A DNA stretch of 64,000 bases. It comes from Clonostachys chloroleuca (Eukaryota > Ascomycota > Sordariomycetes > Hypocreales > Bionectriaceae). Below, one piece after another: positions 1 through 11,278 of this stretch. The translations under genes were made by a program, and so were the position numbers. The notes under the pieces are model-generated. The model saw nothing but the letters and a program-made list of their open reading frames with translations. It ran no database searches and had not been told where the DNA came from. The stretch covers positions 1,426,001 to 1,490,000 of the forward strand of contig JBANAY010000001.1 in NCBI GenBank assembly GCA_037952775.1. Reading direction: 5' to 3'. Numbering within the stretch: position 1 is the first letter of the stretch; each line of letters opens with the position of its first letter.

Positions 1-2
1 GA

Positions 3-521
3 CATCATGAAGCGGAGATTGCTTTTAAAGACGCTAGAACGATAACCAGGATACTTCCTAACGGTAGAAGTCATAGTCTCTCACCAGCCATTCTATGGGG
101 CCTAGGAAATGTTTTATACTCACAAAAGAGATACCCGGAATCAGAGTTGGCAATGAAGGAGGCCATCCAGCTCTCGCCGAAGCCAACAGGGCCAGACAAC
201 CTTGAGTCACTTCAGGCCCAGTCATTTCTTGCTTTGGTTCTTGAACATCAGCATAAGTATGATGAGGCAGTACTCATCAAAGAGGAAGTAGCTTGGGAGA
301 CGGGGCGTATCTTTGGTCCGAGTGCTCAACAGACATGGACAGCGAAGCAAGGTCTGGGCCGGGCCCTTATAAAAGCCGATCGGCTTACGGATGCCGAAAA
401 TTTGTTCAGACAAGTAACCGAGGATATGACTAAAATACGTGGAAAGAATGCCCAATCTACCGTACATAGTGCCGGACTTCTCGCTCATGTTCAAAGTATG
501 CGTTCGAGACGCAAGCGGTGA
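3..521 (+). CDS. TPR-repeat protein, C-terminal fragment (5' end outside window)
   Basis: The reading frame is open from base 3 to the stop at 519-521 and clearly began before the window. The 172 visible residues read as tetratricopeptide repeats of the kinesin-light-chain type: helix pairs such as AIQLSPKPTGPDNLESLQAQ and LGRALIKADRLTDAENLFRQ with alternating small and aromatic residues. In fungi such C-terminal arrays usually follow an NB-ARC, HET or patatin domain, but no such domain is visible here, so the effector type is unknown. The tail is short and basic (SRRKR). An internal ATG exists at 147 but cuts through a repeat, so it is not the start. Sure of the TPR nature, unsure of the whole protein. 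Confidence 0.75.
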   Translation, partial: HHEAEIAFKDARTITRILPNGRSHSLSPAILWGLGNVLYSQKRYPESELAMKEAIQLSPKPTGPDNLESLQAQSFLALVLEHQHKYDEAVLIKEEVAWETGRIFGPSAQQTWTAKQGLGRALIKADRLTDAENLFRQVTEDMTKIRGKNAQSTVHSAGLLAHVQSMRSRRKR

Positions 522-1246
522 ACTGTAAACTTTCTTCTCCTTGTCGAGGCTGAAGGGATATATTAAATATGATGACATATCTTGCACAGCCTATTCTTAT
601 TTGCATTACCTTCATTTGTTCGTTTCTCTATAGTTCCTAGATGGGAATAATAAGTAGAATAATAAAGAGAGCACAGACGCTTACCGAATAGGCACCTTCA
701 ATCAACTTCACCTGTGAGAAGAGAAAGAAATTTATCCAGTATATTTCAATATCTCACCATGGATTATCCTTATAACTCTTCAATCTTCTTGGTGTTCTTC
801 CTTATATCACAAGGCTGCCAATGAAGGATAAAGCTAATAGACAGAAGAAAGCTGCAGGAAACGCTTTGTGGAGGCTATGTTTTACCTACTAGAGCCATTT
901 AAAAGTGATTTGGTGCATAAGGAACACGATTGCGGCCAACGAGATGCTATTTCGAACCCTGTCGGGAGAAGTCAAGACGGCGATGTGAGAAACGAAACTA
1001 TCTACAAGGAACAATCAAGACAGTTAGTGAAACCAGTCTTTCTAAATAGACGAAAGAAAACCACTATATACAGGATTTCCGTCTTATATGCCTTACATAT
1101 ATGAGGAAGCAGGTGGCTGTAAAGTATTGCCAGGACGAAGACACAGGTTCTGTTCTCGACAGACTAAATTCAATCACAGCTCTGCTTTGCCTTACAACAG
1201 GATATTCTTGCTTAGATTCAGTATGGAAGAACTCTGACTGCCGGGT
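522..1246. other. Intergenic, AT-rich, no gene seen
   Basis: The only frames are short and have no recognisable composition or domain. It lies between the 3' ends of the TPR fragment and the nucleoside hydrolase, which are convergent. Confidence 0.6.
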
Positions 1247-2625
1247 CTAGTTTCGGAAAATTCCCTTGAACAATTTAGAACCGAATGCACTTGGGTCATC
1301 GCCTGTCCCAACCAACACATCGACTTGATTCCCAGTATCGCCATGCAGCCAATTTCCATTGTCCCTGACTATACCCTTTTCTCCAGGCTTCCATCTTGGG
1401 TAATTGCGAGCGTCAATCAACGTTTGACCTCGCGTCCAGATTCCGTTTGTTTCAACTCTGACATCGAGTGACTCCCACGACATCAGCTCGGGGTGAAGTA
1501 GGGCATAGATTGTGACAGGGTCGTGGCATTGGGCTAAAGCCTTCCCAGAATGACTCGCGATCTTATCGAAGCTCCTTGAAAAGATGTCGTTCAGAAGTCT
1601 AGCCAATGGGCTGCCACTTGCTATCAGAGGATCCGTAAACTCCTTGAGTGTCTCCAAGCTAAATGTGTGGTAGTTCGTCTGATCAAGTGGAACAAGTGCT
1701 ACCGGGACTCTACCATATCCCTTTCTGTCGTTAGAGGGGGAGCTCAGGTTGAAAATGCGCTCCGCAGCATCCGGATCGCCGTAAATGTTGAATTCGGCCG
1801 CTGGTGTCATGTTTCCAGCGTGCCTTACAGCACCTCCCATGATAATAATCTTGGAAACACGATGAAATGTCTCAGGATCTTTAGCAAGTGCAAGCGCGAG
1901 GTTGGTACATGGGCCAAGCACGACTATAGTGATGGATTTGGGCTCGTTATCTCGAAGTTGACGTAATATTTCATCATACGCGGGCAGTCGAGATGGGATG
2001 TAGGCCTTTGTGTTTCCCTCTGGGCGATTGTCGGAAGTGAAATCGAGTAAGAAATCTTCGGCAACTAGGCCTGGGTTCTTATCCACAAGATGTGAGCAAA
2101 TTGTTAACGATTTGACGATGCATGTTGTTCACTTACTCGAGAATGAAAGCCGTTGAGGCCGTCAACGCCATGATAGCCCTCCAAGCCATCGTCTTCTTCA
2201 AATTCTCCGTGCCCATGAGCTTTGATAATAGGCTTATCAGCACCGATGGCAATAATAGGCTTCTGAAAAGCAAGCTTTGGCAGATTTGATTGCTCTCTAG
2301 CCTCCTTCTCCTGTTGTAGCACGTTCATCAACAAAACGAGGTTCTTGGTGCATGCATTCACATCAATGTTGCCGTGTGTAGTGGCCAGGAGGAGAACTTC
2401 TAGAGCCTCTGGGTTGCTCAAAGCGAGTGAAATAGCCTATTGAGAATCATCGTTAGGCAGTGTTGATACTTGCAATATTATTGATCGTGTTTGGCTTACA
2501 AGGACATCATCGATTCCAGGGTCTGCCAGCAAAGAGACGCGTTAGATAATACCACACTAAGTGTGCGTTCCTGAATGATGATTCTGCTTCTTACCCGTAT
2601 CGATGATAATCTTCTGAAGGGCCAT
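1247..2625 (-). CDS. Inosine-uridine-preferring nucleoside hydrolase
   Basis: Cleaves the N-glycosidic bond of ribonucleosides to free base and ribose (purine/pyrimidine salvage). Four exons join in phase: 2625-2595, 2522-2500, 2436-2137 and 2077-1247, giving 394 aa. The first two tiny exons together build the family's calcium-binding signature DTDPGIDD at residues 9-16; it is split by intron 1 inside the second Asp codon. The C-terminal half has the conserved His-Asp of CHDPVTIYALLHPE and the IIMGGA strand motif. Introns are 72, 63 and 59 nt. Length fits fungal members (350-420 aa). There is no signal peptide, so cytosolic action is likely. The third intron uses an AAG acceptor, the least certain junction. 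Specificity cannot be read from the sequence. Confidence 0.92.
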
Positions 2626-2946
2626 TGTTGAAGTGAGTTATTTTCAGCGTACTTTGTGCTTGCATGGACATTCTGTAAACGCTAAAAGTCGGGGCTTTGC
2701 CGCAGCTTTATAGCCGCCTGACCTGGAATGTAGAATCTGGGTTTCCGATATACCCGAAAATAAGGGCGCAGTAGGAGCCACTTGGACCGAATCGATGCCT
2801 ACTTTAATTATCCGCTTAACTGCTGGAAAATATAACAACTACAGAGCCGGTTTCGAATTTATATACACCGAGGGCGTAGCTTCACCTGGTCAATGTGCGC
2901 CCTGAATTCCAGCTCCACAGTTTCCATGCCTGCTAGTCCTTGCCAT
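2626..2946. other. Intergenic, upstream of nucleoside hydrolase; left flank of the transposon
   Basis: No coding signal seen. It should hold the nucleoside hydrolase promoter; the Tc1 element begins about 320 bp upstream of that gene's start codon. Confidence 0.5.
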
Positions 2947-2948
2947 TA

Positions 2949-4338
2949 CAGTGGGGTTCCAAAAGAGATGACGCACCACGCGACTTTTCGCGTGTTCGCG
3001 CAAATCCTCCACCACACACCTTTCCTTTCAATTACACACAATTCTTCACAATGGAGGCCAAAAAAAGAGCCTTTGGTGACATTTTAAGCGCGAATCGCCA
3101 AGGAAAACAACAAACCCCATTAGAAACCCGTACGGCCATTGTGGCTGCTGTTCAGGGCGGCGAGAAGCACGCCGTTGTGGCGGAGCGTTTTGGCGTATCA
3201 CGCGCCACGGTCACCCGTCTTCTTCGAAGGCTCGAAAAGACGTCAACTTTGAAGGCAGAGGATCGTAAAGGACGTCCTAAGCTTCTTTCTCCTCGTGACT
3301 CACGCAGGATTCGAAGAGAAGTCCGTCGCGATTATCAGGTCACACGGAAAGAGCTTGTCTATGACCTAGATCTTGATGTAAGCGCGACGACGGTTCGTCG
3401 CGACTTACTCGCTGTTAATCTACGCAAATGGAAGGCGAAGAAGCGTATTTTTTTAAGCAAAGAGGCAATTGATCAAAGAAGAACATTTATACAACATTGG
3501 AACAGAAAAGAAGACGAATTGGTTGAGGTATAGCCAAGTGTGCATAGCGCGTTGGTCTCTCACTAATAGGCTGTTTAGATCATCTTCTCAGATGAGTGTA
3601 CAGTTCAAAATAACAGCACAACGCCTAACTGCTGGGTTTGGAGATTTACACACGAGGCTTATGATGCAAAATTCGTTAATAAGGCAACACACGGAAAAGC
3701 TGATATTATCATTATGGTCTGGGGTAGTATCTGGAAAGGCGGGCGTTCAAAGCTTGTGATCATGACACGCGATGAGCTCGCAAAGAAGAAAGGCTTCACT
3801 TCTAATAGCTATTGCTGGGCCCTAGAGGAAGGTCTGCTTCCTAATTATGATGGAACAAGGCATTTTCAACAAGATAACGCTTCTATTCATAAGTCAGAGC
3901 AAACCACAGACTTCCTGATCACTCACGGGATAAGCTTCATTGACTGGCCATCTCACAGCCCGGATCTCAACCCAATAGAGCACGTTTGGGCTCGTTTAAA
4001 AAGGACACTCTATAGAATATTCCCTGAACTCTCTAAATTAAAAGGAAACACAGCTGATATCGCGAAATTTAAAGAGTGCTTGCAAATCGCGTGGGAGGCT
4101 ATTCCCCAGAGCTTCATTAATACCCTGTTAGACTCAATACCCCGTCGCGTGGCTGCAGTGCGCCAAGCGAAAGGCTCGTATTCAAAATATTGAAGACCTG
4201 CCCCTAACGGTTATTAGAAATAAGGTACCTTAATTTACACTATTTATTTGCTGTGTTGAGAGGTATTTGAATTCCTTGGAATGTAACCTAAATGTGGCAG
4301 CCGGAGGTGGGTGCGTCAACTCTTTTGGAATGTGGGTT
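2949..4338 (+). mobile_element. Tc1/mariner-type DNA transposon, apparently intact
   Basis: A 1.39-kb element carrying one transposase gene. A 21-bp inverted repeat with one mismatch is visible at 2957-2977 and 4310-4330, and exactly 8 bp outside each copy lies a TA dinucleotide (2947-2948 and 4339-4340), the target duplicated by this superfamily. The outermost 8 bp do not match each other: the left end starts CAGTG, as many Tc1 elements do, but the right end does not. The element lies between the nucleoside hydrolase and the homeobox gene and interrupts no visible coding sequence. No second copy is in the window. Confidence 0.85.
3051..4193 (+). CDS. Tc1/mariner transposase (DD34E), one intron
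   Basis: Cut-and-paste transposase that binds the terminal repeats and inserts at TA. Two exons, 3051-3527 and 3579-4193, are joined by a 51-nt phase-0 intron (GTATAG...TTTAG), giving 363 aa. The N-terminus has a helix-turn-helix with VAERFGVSRATVTRLLRRL, then a second DNA-binding region. The catalytic triad is complete: Asp in IIFSDE, which is recovered only by splicing; Asp in HFQQDNASIH; and Glu in SPDLNPIEHVW, with exactly 34 residues between the last two. The ATG at 3051 is chosen because the frame upstream of it reads through the terminal repeat region. There are no stops, frameshifts or signs of RIP mutation, so it may be active or recently so. Confidence 0.9.
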
Positions 4339-4437
4339 TAATCCAGCTATTACAGCTCTCAGCCACTACTCGCAATATTTCCGATTATCGTAGCTTAAGA
4401 CAACAATATTTTGAATTCTCCAATAAATTCAATTCTA

Positions 4438-6182
4438 TCACAAGCCGGCATTATCCTGTAGAACAGCTGGGGCTTGAGGATAGTACGCAGGACTAATATT
4501 GCTGGGAAGACAGGCAGACGGCTCTGACTCAAAGAGTTCCAAATCCAAACAAGAAGGCCAATCTGCAAACTGCATATCCATGTCTCCTTCAATACCTTGG
4601 CTCTGATCTCCACTGCTTGTCATTATTGTTTCGGATCGACGGTCGTCAATTAGCCAGTTGACACCGATGGGATTGTCAATGGCCCCTTGGAATTGAGAAC
4701 TACTTTTTATCCCATGCGATTCGAGGGCCAGATATGGAAGTCCATTAAGAAGGCTCCCTTGGCAGGTTCCTGATTGATCGGTACAGTTGGCACTTTCAAA
4801 ATAGTTATTGAAGTCAAATTCGGGGCTGAGAGTCGCTGTTAGATTGGAAATGGAGATATCAACGCTTGAAGCAACGCACCTCTCAAATATAGCAGCATTC
4901 ATAACCTCCTCAACCATGGCATTACCTGCATTTGAAGTTTTTTTCAATGGTCTTGATTCAGGCAAAATAGCATGTTCGAGAAGTCTAGACACCTCAGGCT
5001 CAAAGCCCCAGTCGCCAACCCAGGACGACATGAGCGCACCCTGGCGAAAATGATTTGTGATATGAGACACCCGATCCTTCCACTTATCAAAAGTCTTGGT
5101 GCAGAATCCGCAACGGGATCTTATGTCACTCTTTTCGTTCTTCCATGCTTCCATCGATGAATGAAACGGGCATCCATCATGTACAAGGCGTAAGTGTTGG
5201 CGCAGATGGTCTTTTCTCGTGAAGGTCCGTTCCTGAACCGGGCGCGCTACACATTGTGTAAACCCATGCGCGTGAATATGTCCAGGATCAGGATCATTCT
5301 GTCCGCAGAAAACGCAAGTGACTTCATTTGTAGTTCCGTTCACATGAACGCTACCTTTGGAACAACAAGTCCAGGTTTCAAGTGGAAGGTGCTGAGACTT
5401 CTCATGTCTCTCCCAATCATGTTTCTTCTTGAAACTTGCTACGCAGAATGTGCATTGGAATATCCTTCCGTCATTGCGATCGATGGTGGAAATGCCAATG
5501 TCTGGTTTGGAACTTGGGCGGCGGTGTCGGCGCTTCAACACATTTGTTGTCTGAGAGTCCAATAGGTCTTTCCATTCGTCAGAGCAAACAGACTTGGCAT
5601 TTGCAGCGTAAGATCTAACCTCCATGCTGCTTGCGTTAGATAAACATTCGTGAAAATAAAGCCAATCGGCACTGTGCGGCCGATGCCCTGCTGATCGAGC
5701 TTCTGACCAAACATTTGACCGGTTGCTGCTAATGGCTTTCAAAATCTCCGAGAGAGGAGCTAATTCGGTGTCAGGCCCTGAGTATAGCCATCGTTCGAAT
5801 GGATGTAGATGTCGGAGGTTGGGGGGAATTGTGACGAAGAACTAGCAGAGGAAGACCGCTGTTCCATTGGGCTTGGCTGAATTTTGCCTCTTTTCCTCGC
5901 GTTTGCTAACCAGCTAAGTATCTGGCTTCGCTTCAGACCTGTCCTTGCCTTGAGCTCATCTTGATCTTTTTGCGTCGCATATGGGTATTTGCGATTAGCT
6001 AGCAACCACTCCTCAAGAACAACTACGGATGATTGGGCAAATCGATTCCGGTGCTTTCTCTGACGAAGGCGTGTCTCGTTGCTGGCTTCTAAAAGTGAAC
6101 CTGGCTCTGGGATAGTACTTTTACAAGTCAAGTCGTCCACATCTAGTATAGATCCAGGAGCGGAAAACGAGAGTCGATTCAT
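4438..6182 (-). CDS. Homeobox (TALE/KN type) plus C2H2 zinc-finger transcription factor, apparent -1 frameshift
   Basis: Nuclear DNA-binding regulator of a fungal family that joins a homeodomain to C2H2 fingers. The N-terminal part (6182-5760) holds a homeodomain at about residues 40-100 with recognition helix WLANARKRGK. It then runs into a stop after 'YTQGLTPN'. The other frame is open from immediately before this point and reads GPDTELAPLSEILKAISSNR, then fingers CTFCVASFKKKHDWERHEKS, a Cys-rich segment with RTFTRKDHLRQHLRLVH, and CGFCTKTFDKWKDRVSHITN, to the stop at 4438. Adding one G to the GGG at 5776-5778 (CCC on +) would join the frames as TQGPDTELAPL. No good small intron explains the shift: the nearest candidate donor is GTTCTT. 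ATG at 6182 is the first in frame. Either a real broken gene or a sequencing slip. Confidence 0.75.
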
Positions 6183-6973
6183 CTCGGTCACAGAAAGAGT
6201 TTTTCTCTTGAAGCGGGGATTTTTGAGTGAAACCAACGTGATCGAGAAAAGAGGCTCAGTGATCGCCCAGCCCACAACAGGTTGGTGTTAACATTGAACT
6301 TAATGCCCCTCAGTTTGTTTTGGGAACTTGAATGGGTCAATGTTGAGGACATGAAGATCATTGCGAATTGAAGCTAAGGGCATCCGAAATCCACGTGACT
6401 TTTGACCGTCAGCGCCCTTCGACCCCGCGAAACCACAGCAATCGTGACTCGGGCACATCAGGTTGCTATCGAGAAGTCTCCGATATGCTGATGGGCTTCG
6501 AAATTTTCAATGAGGTTGTATCAAAGGACTGGGCCAAGAGGGGCTTTAAGACGACGTTGATAATGTTTTGCGAAGTATAGACTATCTCTCAGATTTAACC
6601 CTTTCGTGGCATAAACAAAATGTTAGATCAGAATCATTAGATCATAGATGCTTATGGATTGAAGTGCTTACGGGCGCATATGCTCACCGAACGTATCCAA
6701 TCGTGTAATCCAAGGATCAGTGCATGTGTTGGGAGCGAAATTCGATGCGAACGTATACTAGTCAAAATCCAAAATGAAAACGCACCGCTTCTATCTAGTT
6801 AGCAATGAATACAACGAAGGCCAATTTTATCATCCAAGACCAAGCGACTGAGGATGTAACTAGCTCTATTTAGTCCCAATCCCTCATAGTAGTTCATCTT
6901 GCGAAAATGCTCAGTTACTAGAGGTATGAACTGTAAGGTACAAAAAAGTGTACAGAGACAAACTTTCGATTCC
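6183..6973. other. Intergenic, no gene seen
   Basis: It contains the upstream region of the homeobox gene and the 3' flank of the amine oxidase. Frames here are short and featureless. Confidence 0.5.
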
Positions 6974-8432
6974 TCACAGGGACGGCTGGTCTGTTCGCAG
7001 AGCCGTAAGAGCTTGGTTCGCTCCTCTCTTTCCACTTCGCAGGGCGCCCTCCATATATCCGCGCCACTCATCTGTAAATTCAGTGCCTACGAAGATAAGT
7101 CCACCGCTCTTTTGGTTGACCAGCACACCATCTTCATCCTTACCAATCACACCAGGCGCTGTAGCTGCGAACGGGCAGCCCCATCCCGCCCACTGGTCAT
7201 CCTGCCACTCAGACGTTAGGGATTGTATGAACTCGGCCTTCACAGCCTCGTAACCCACACCGAACAGAGAGCCCAGTTGTCTCAGGGCTGCTTCGTCACG
7301 AGCCTGCTGGTCGAGAGTCAGCCACTTCCGTCCGGGAATGGACACAACGAAGCAAGTCAATGCATAGTTGTCTTGAATATCGACAGATGTGTCGCGACAG
7401 TGGTTTATAGGGCCACGGAAACTCTGGGCCAATCCGCAGGCACCCACGCGCCTCCACCATGGCGTCTTAAAAAGAGCGAGATATTTGACGTAAGTACCAT
7501 ACCGTGCGTGGGTTACGGCCACACGCTTAGCAAGGGGCAGAGGAGGCTGGAACTCGATGTTCTTATACGACGGGCTGGGTGCGCTCAGAATGACCTTGCG
7601 TGATTTGAAGAGCTGCCCGGATGCAGTAGTAACCCTGTACAGCCGAGGAGATTCTTGGATGATGGATTTGACCGGAGTCTTCAGCTTGAGGACCCCTGAT
7701 GAAAGGAGTCCTGCCATACCGATAGAAATGGACTGAGTTCCTTCCTTCAGGCGGAGGAATTGGGCGCCATGCTTTCCATCGTATCGCAAGTTAACAACAC
7801 CCAAGGCGCCGCGAGCGATCTCAAGCCATTGGAGGGCGGACACCTCGTTGGGATCTTGGCCCAAGGTTCCTCGACACCAAACACGTGCTGTCAAAAGGGC
7901 ACGCTCTCCGGCTCCCTCATTCCGCAGCCATTGATCAAAGGTTATCTCATCAAGCTGGGCTCGCTTTGGCTGCTTGAAGTTATCTGGATTGAGCGACGCC
8001 TGTTCAACCTTGTTGCGAATGTCAACAATGTTATCGAGTTCAGCTTTGGGGAACTGAATTAATGAGTTAGCTTGCACTTCAAAGAGCCAATTTCGGCGTA
8101 CTCACATTAGGAAGCCCGTTGAAGGGGAATAGATGGCAGTTCCCGTTCTCGTCCTCACTCGCCACTGAACCCTGCGTATTCTGGAAAACAGGCGTGAGGT
8201 TGAATTTCTTTGCCCAGGCCCAGACATGAGATTGGTTGGTATCATTGAGCCATGCAGCACCTAGTTCTTGTCTACCCTTACCGTCTGGTCGGTCCATAGA
8301 GTTCGTCTTTCCACCAACGCGATCGCGAGCTTCCAGGACGACAAATGGTCGACCAGAGTCCTGGATGTCGATGGCAGCCTGCAGGCCACTCAGGCCCGCG
8401 CCGATGACAATGACGTCAAGAATATCAGCCAT
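6974..8432 (-). CDS. FAD-dependent amine oxidase (monoamine oxidase family)
   Basis: Oxidises amines to imines/aldehydes with release of hydrogen peroxide. Exons 8432-8106 and 8053-6974 join across a 52-nt intron (GTGAGT...TTCAG, CTAAC branch point), giving 468 aa, close to Aspergillus MAO-N (about 495). The N-terminal dinucleotide-binding fold is at residues 8-16 (IVIGAGLSG), followed by VVLEARDRVGGKT. The C-terminal FAD-contact motif is GGLIFVGTEFTDEWRGYMEGA. The region that carries the flavin-linked Cys in animal MAO reads GWGCPFAATAPG; fungal members use non-covalent FAD, so the linkage is open. The protein ends PSL, not a canonical peroxisomal PTS1. Substrate unknown. Confidence 0.92.
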
Positions 8433-10228
8433 GTTTTGAATTGTTGGTGGATTAAAGGGTGTTAGTTTGAGGACACTGAAGCCAGACGTACGTTCCGCGG
8501 CTTATATATTACCGTCTCCGCGCGAGCACACCACTATCATACGTCCTTCCGTAGCCCAAGCCACCCCTAATTATCCTCCGACAATAGGACCCCAATTGTT
8601 GCCTCTGCGGTGGCCGTTCTCACGTTCCGTCTGGAGCTGACTCCACATCAGCTAATACCCTTCTAGCAAGCCGTGTCCATTATCCATATTAGGAATAGAG
8701 AACGGCGGGTCGCAATTCTCGTCATAGATCCGTTGATTTGAGATCAGAAGGCCGCAAGAGTTAATGCCCCATATCCGTATCGAAGCCGGCTTGCGTTGAA
8801 TTACAACCGGGATTTTCTTGTTTAGTTGATGCAATTGTGATTGATTATGCAATCTATCTCAGTACCTATGGTATTCGTGGCAACCCCCTGGTTCTCATGG
8901 CACTCAACATCCAAAGGAGGGGGAAAACCATGGGCATACAAAGTTGTATGTGGTGCAGGAATGCTTGGTTCTTCGTGTCATTGTGTTCTAGGATTCTGGA
9001 TAGGTAGTTAGCAGATCCCTGAGATCTTGCCTCCCACGTTCCCCCACTTTAGACTGTGACGGGGAGCACAGGCTAGTCCGTGATAGGATACTGTAGCCCA
9101 TTACCGTATCTAGTTGAGATGGAGGCATGTAAGCTAGCATTAGCATCTTCGGAAATCGTTCATATAGTCCGAAGTTTATACCTGGTTCGACGATCTTTCC
9201 GGGCCGGTCATACATGAAAACGGCCTCCGGCTTCATCTGCCAATCCAAAACCTTGCCGGGTCGCCCGGGACACGGCCTTGAATTGGGAGCCTGCCCGGGA
9301 TTCTAGAGCCGGTGGTTGTCTCCTAGGGGCACGTGTTTATTGGAAACCCCGCAGGATGCATTCTATCAAGTACGAGGTGAAGTTGCGCTCCGGCATGTCT
9401 CATGCTCTGGCTTATGGAAAGATTACTAGTACAATTCAACTCTAGGATGCATGGCTTGCCACCGAAATCACAGAAAGTATAATGAGAGCCGGTCTATATA
9501 TAGTCTCCCTAGACTACAATTTCGAGACACTCTCTCAATATCCTCCTTCTACCATATAGAATCCGAAAGTTTACGAGAAGATAAACGCGCAAGAACTTGC
9601 AACGCTCTTATGTTCCTGCAGTTAGTCATCTATGAGCACAGACGAGAAATGATCGCATAACGTCGGTCTTGTTGTTCACGAACTTAAACCTCGGTGCTAG
9701 ATTTTTCTCATTATACACCGGCCTAAAACGATTCCACCAACAGAGTGACTAAAGAAATGAAACACCAAAGCGATGATTAATTTTGAGCAGAGAATTATTT
9801 ACAATGGTCAGAATATTGGGGGAAAAAATAAGATAAAATGCGATGAGATGGAGTGTATCAAATAGTTTATTCTTTACCGTTAGCTCAGCAAAAAAGAGAG
9901 AAAAACATCACCGGCCGTAAATGACAGCAGGCCTAGACCTTTGGAATATCGATTAATGTTACCAAGCTGTTCACCCACCACTACCGATAGTTTAAGAGAA
10001 AGTGAGACTATGCTTGAATCGGCAAGAGCTCAGTGGCTGAGTTTGCTCATCACCATTTATCAGCCGCATGCAAGTGTCCGATCTCGCAAAAGTACTTCAT
10101 AAGGTAGACTCGGGACAAGGAGGCTGACACACCCGCATTGCCACACCATAACTAATGTACGGCACCTCAGAATTTTCTCTCTGCGCTTTGCACCATGAAC
10201 CCCTTGGCGAGGCACCACTCACAACACA
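8433..10228. other. 1.8-kb intergenic region, no gene seen
   Basis: Apart from the TATA-like element, only short featureless frames are present. It separates two divergent genes (amine oxidase on -, membrane protein on +), so it holds both promoters. Confidence 0.5.
8501..8508 (-). promoter_or_regulatory. TATA-box-like element of the amine oxidase gene
   Basis: TATATAAG on the minus strand lies about 70 bp upstream of the start codon at 8432, in a GC-richer surround. Position and sequence fit a core promoter; no other evidence. Confidence 0.4.
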
Positions 10229-11278
10229 ATGAAGCAGACTGCCGGAGACGAGGGTCTATACAAGCTAGTATCCGGATTCTACGGGCCGGGGTCCATGGGC
10301 TGTTGGTACTTCTTGATCGCATCCGTATTCATCTCGTGGGTTTTGGAGCCTCGATATCGCTTCTGCATGACGAACGAGCTCATCGCTGTAGTCGCTTATC
10401 CTATTATTGCCGCTGGACATCTTCTCATCCAAATAGTCAATTTCCCGAATTCTGGAGTCCAGTATATGGTTGTGAATTTGGCCAATTTTATTACGTTAGA
10501 ACGTGACGGCCCGGTCAAATTAGGAGATGTGGGAGAGGGAGAGAAAAGCGTAGGATACATGCAGTATCCGGCTGATCCATCAAGCCCCGAAAGGACTGAG
10601 GTCTATCCTCTAGTCGCCTCGATTATTGCATCATTACATGTGGTTCAAAGTTTCACAATCCTCGCCCTAATAAGTCTTGTCTCCTCTTGGGCAGAGACGA
10701 AACTTACCAGAACCAAAACTCGGTTGCGACACAGACGCAGCGGACTATTGGTGGTCGCTGGGAGTCTGATCTTGAGCTGGGCTGCACAACTAGTGCTACT
10801 TATCAAAATTGCCACCTGTGCAACTCATGGAAGATTAAATCTGTTCTTTCTTACCTTTTACGTGCATTGGTTATTGGTGCTCTGTGCTGCCTACTGCCCG
10901 CTTATCGGTTTTTGTATTATATTCATCATCAAAGCAGCCACTGAGAAAATTCTGCGAATCTACCACCATCCTGCCCCATTGCAGAAAATTCACCAGCATT
11001 GGGCAAACTGGACCAGAAGCGCTCGGACAATATGTGACGGAGACAACCCCGCGAAGATCCTTGACGCTTTGAAGGATTACCTCAGGCTAACATTGCTTTT
11101 CTTCCCTACCCTTGCGGGAATGGTCATCTTTGGTGCTTTCCTTTACTTTTTCTATTCAAGACTACTTTTATTCCCTCCAGCGGGCTCAAGTTTGATGGAG
11201 CTAGATCAGGCAGCAGCCTTGGCAGGAGGGTTATTCAACTTCGGGCTCACTCTTCACTCGGTTTCCAGACAGGTCTAG
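10229..11278 (+). CDS. Polytopic membrane protein, unknown function
   Basis: A single-exon frame of 349 aa. I count about seven or eight hydrophobic segments, for example CWYFLIASVFISWVLEPR near residue 25, ELIAVVAYPIIAAGHLLIQI, LVASIIASLHVVQSFTILAL, LLVVAGSLILSWAAQLVLLI, FLTFYVHWLLVLCAAYCPLI and FFPTLAGMVIFGAFLYFFYS near residue 300. A basic loop (TKLTRTKTRLRHRRS) lies before the middle segments. No signal peptide, transporter signature or catalytic motif is recognised. An overlapping frame from 10195 lacks these segments and is a shadow. No name can be given; fungal genomes hold many such lineage-restricted membrane proteins. Confidence 0.7.
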   Translation: MKQTAGDEGLYKLVSGFYGPGSMGCWYFLIASVFISWVLEPRYRFCMTNELIAVVAYPIIAAGHLLIQIVNFPNSGVQYMVVNLANFITLERDGPVKLGDVGEGEKSVGYMQYPADPSSPERTEVYPLVASIIASLHVVQSFTILALISLVSSWAETKLTRTKTRLRHRRSGLLVVAGSLILSWAAQLVLLIKIATCATHGRLNLFFLTFYVHWLLVLCAAYCPLIGFCIIFIIKAATEKILRIYHHPAPLQKIHQHWANWTRSARTICDGDNPAKILDALKDYLRLTLLFFPTLAGMVIFGAFLYFFYSRLLLFPPAGSSLMELDQAAALAGGLFNFGLTLHSVSRQV

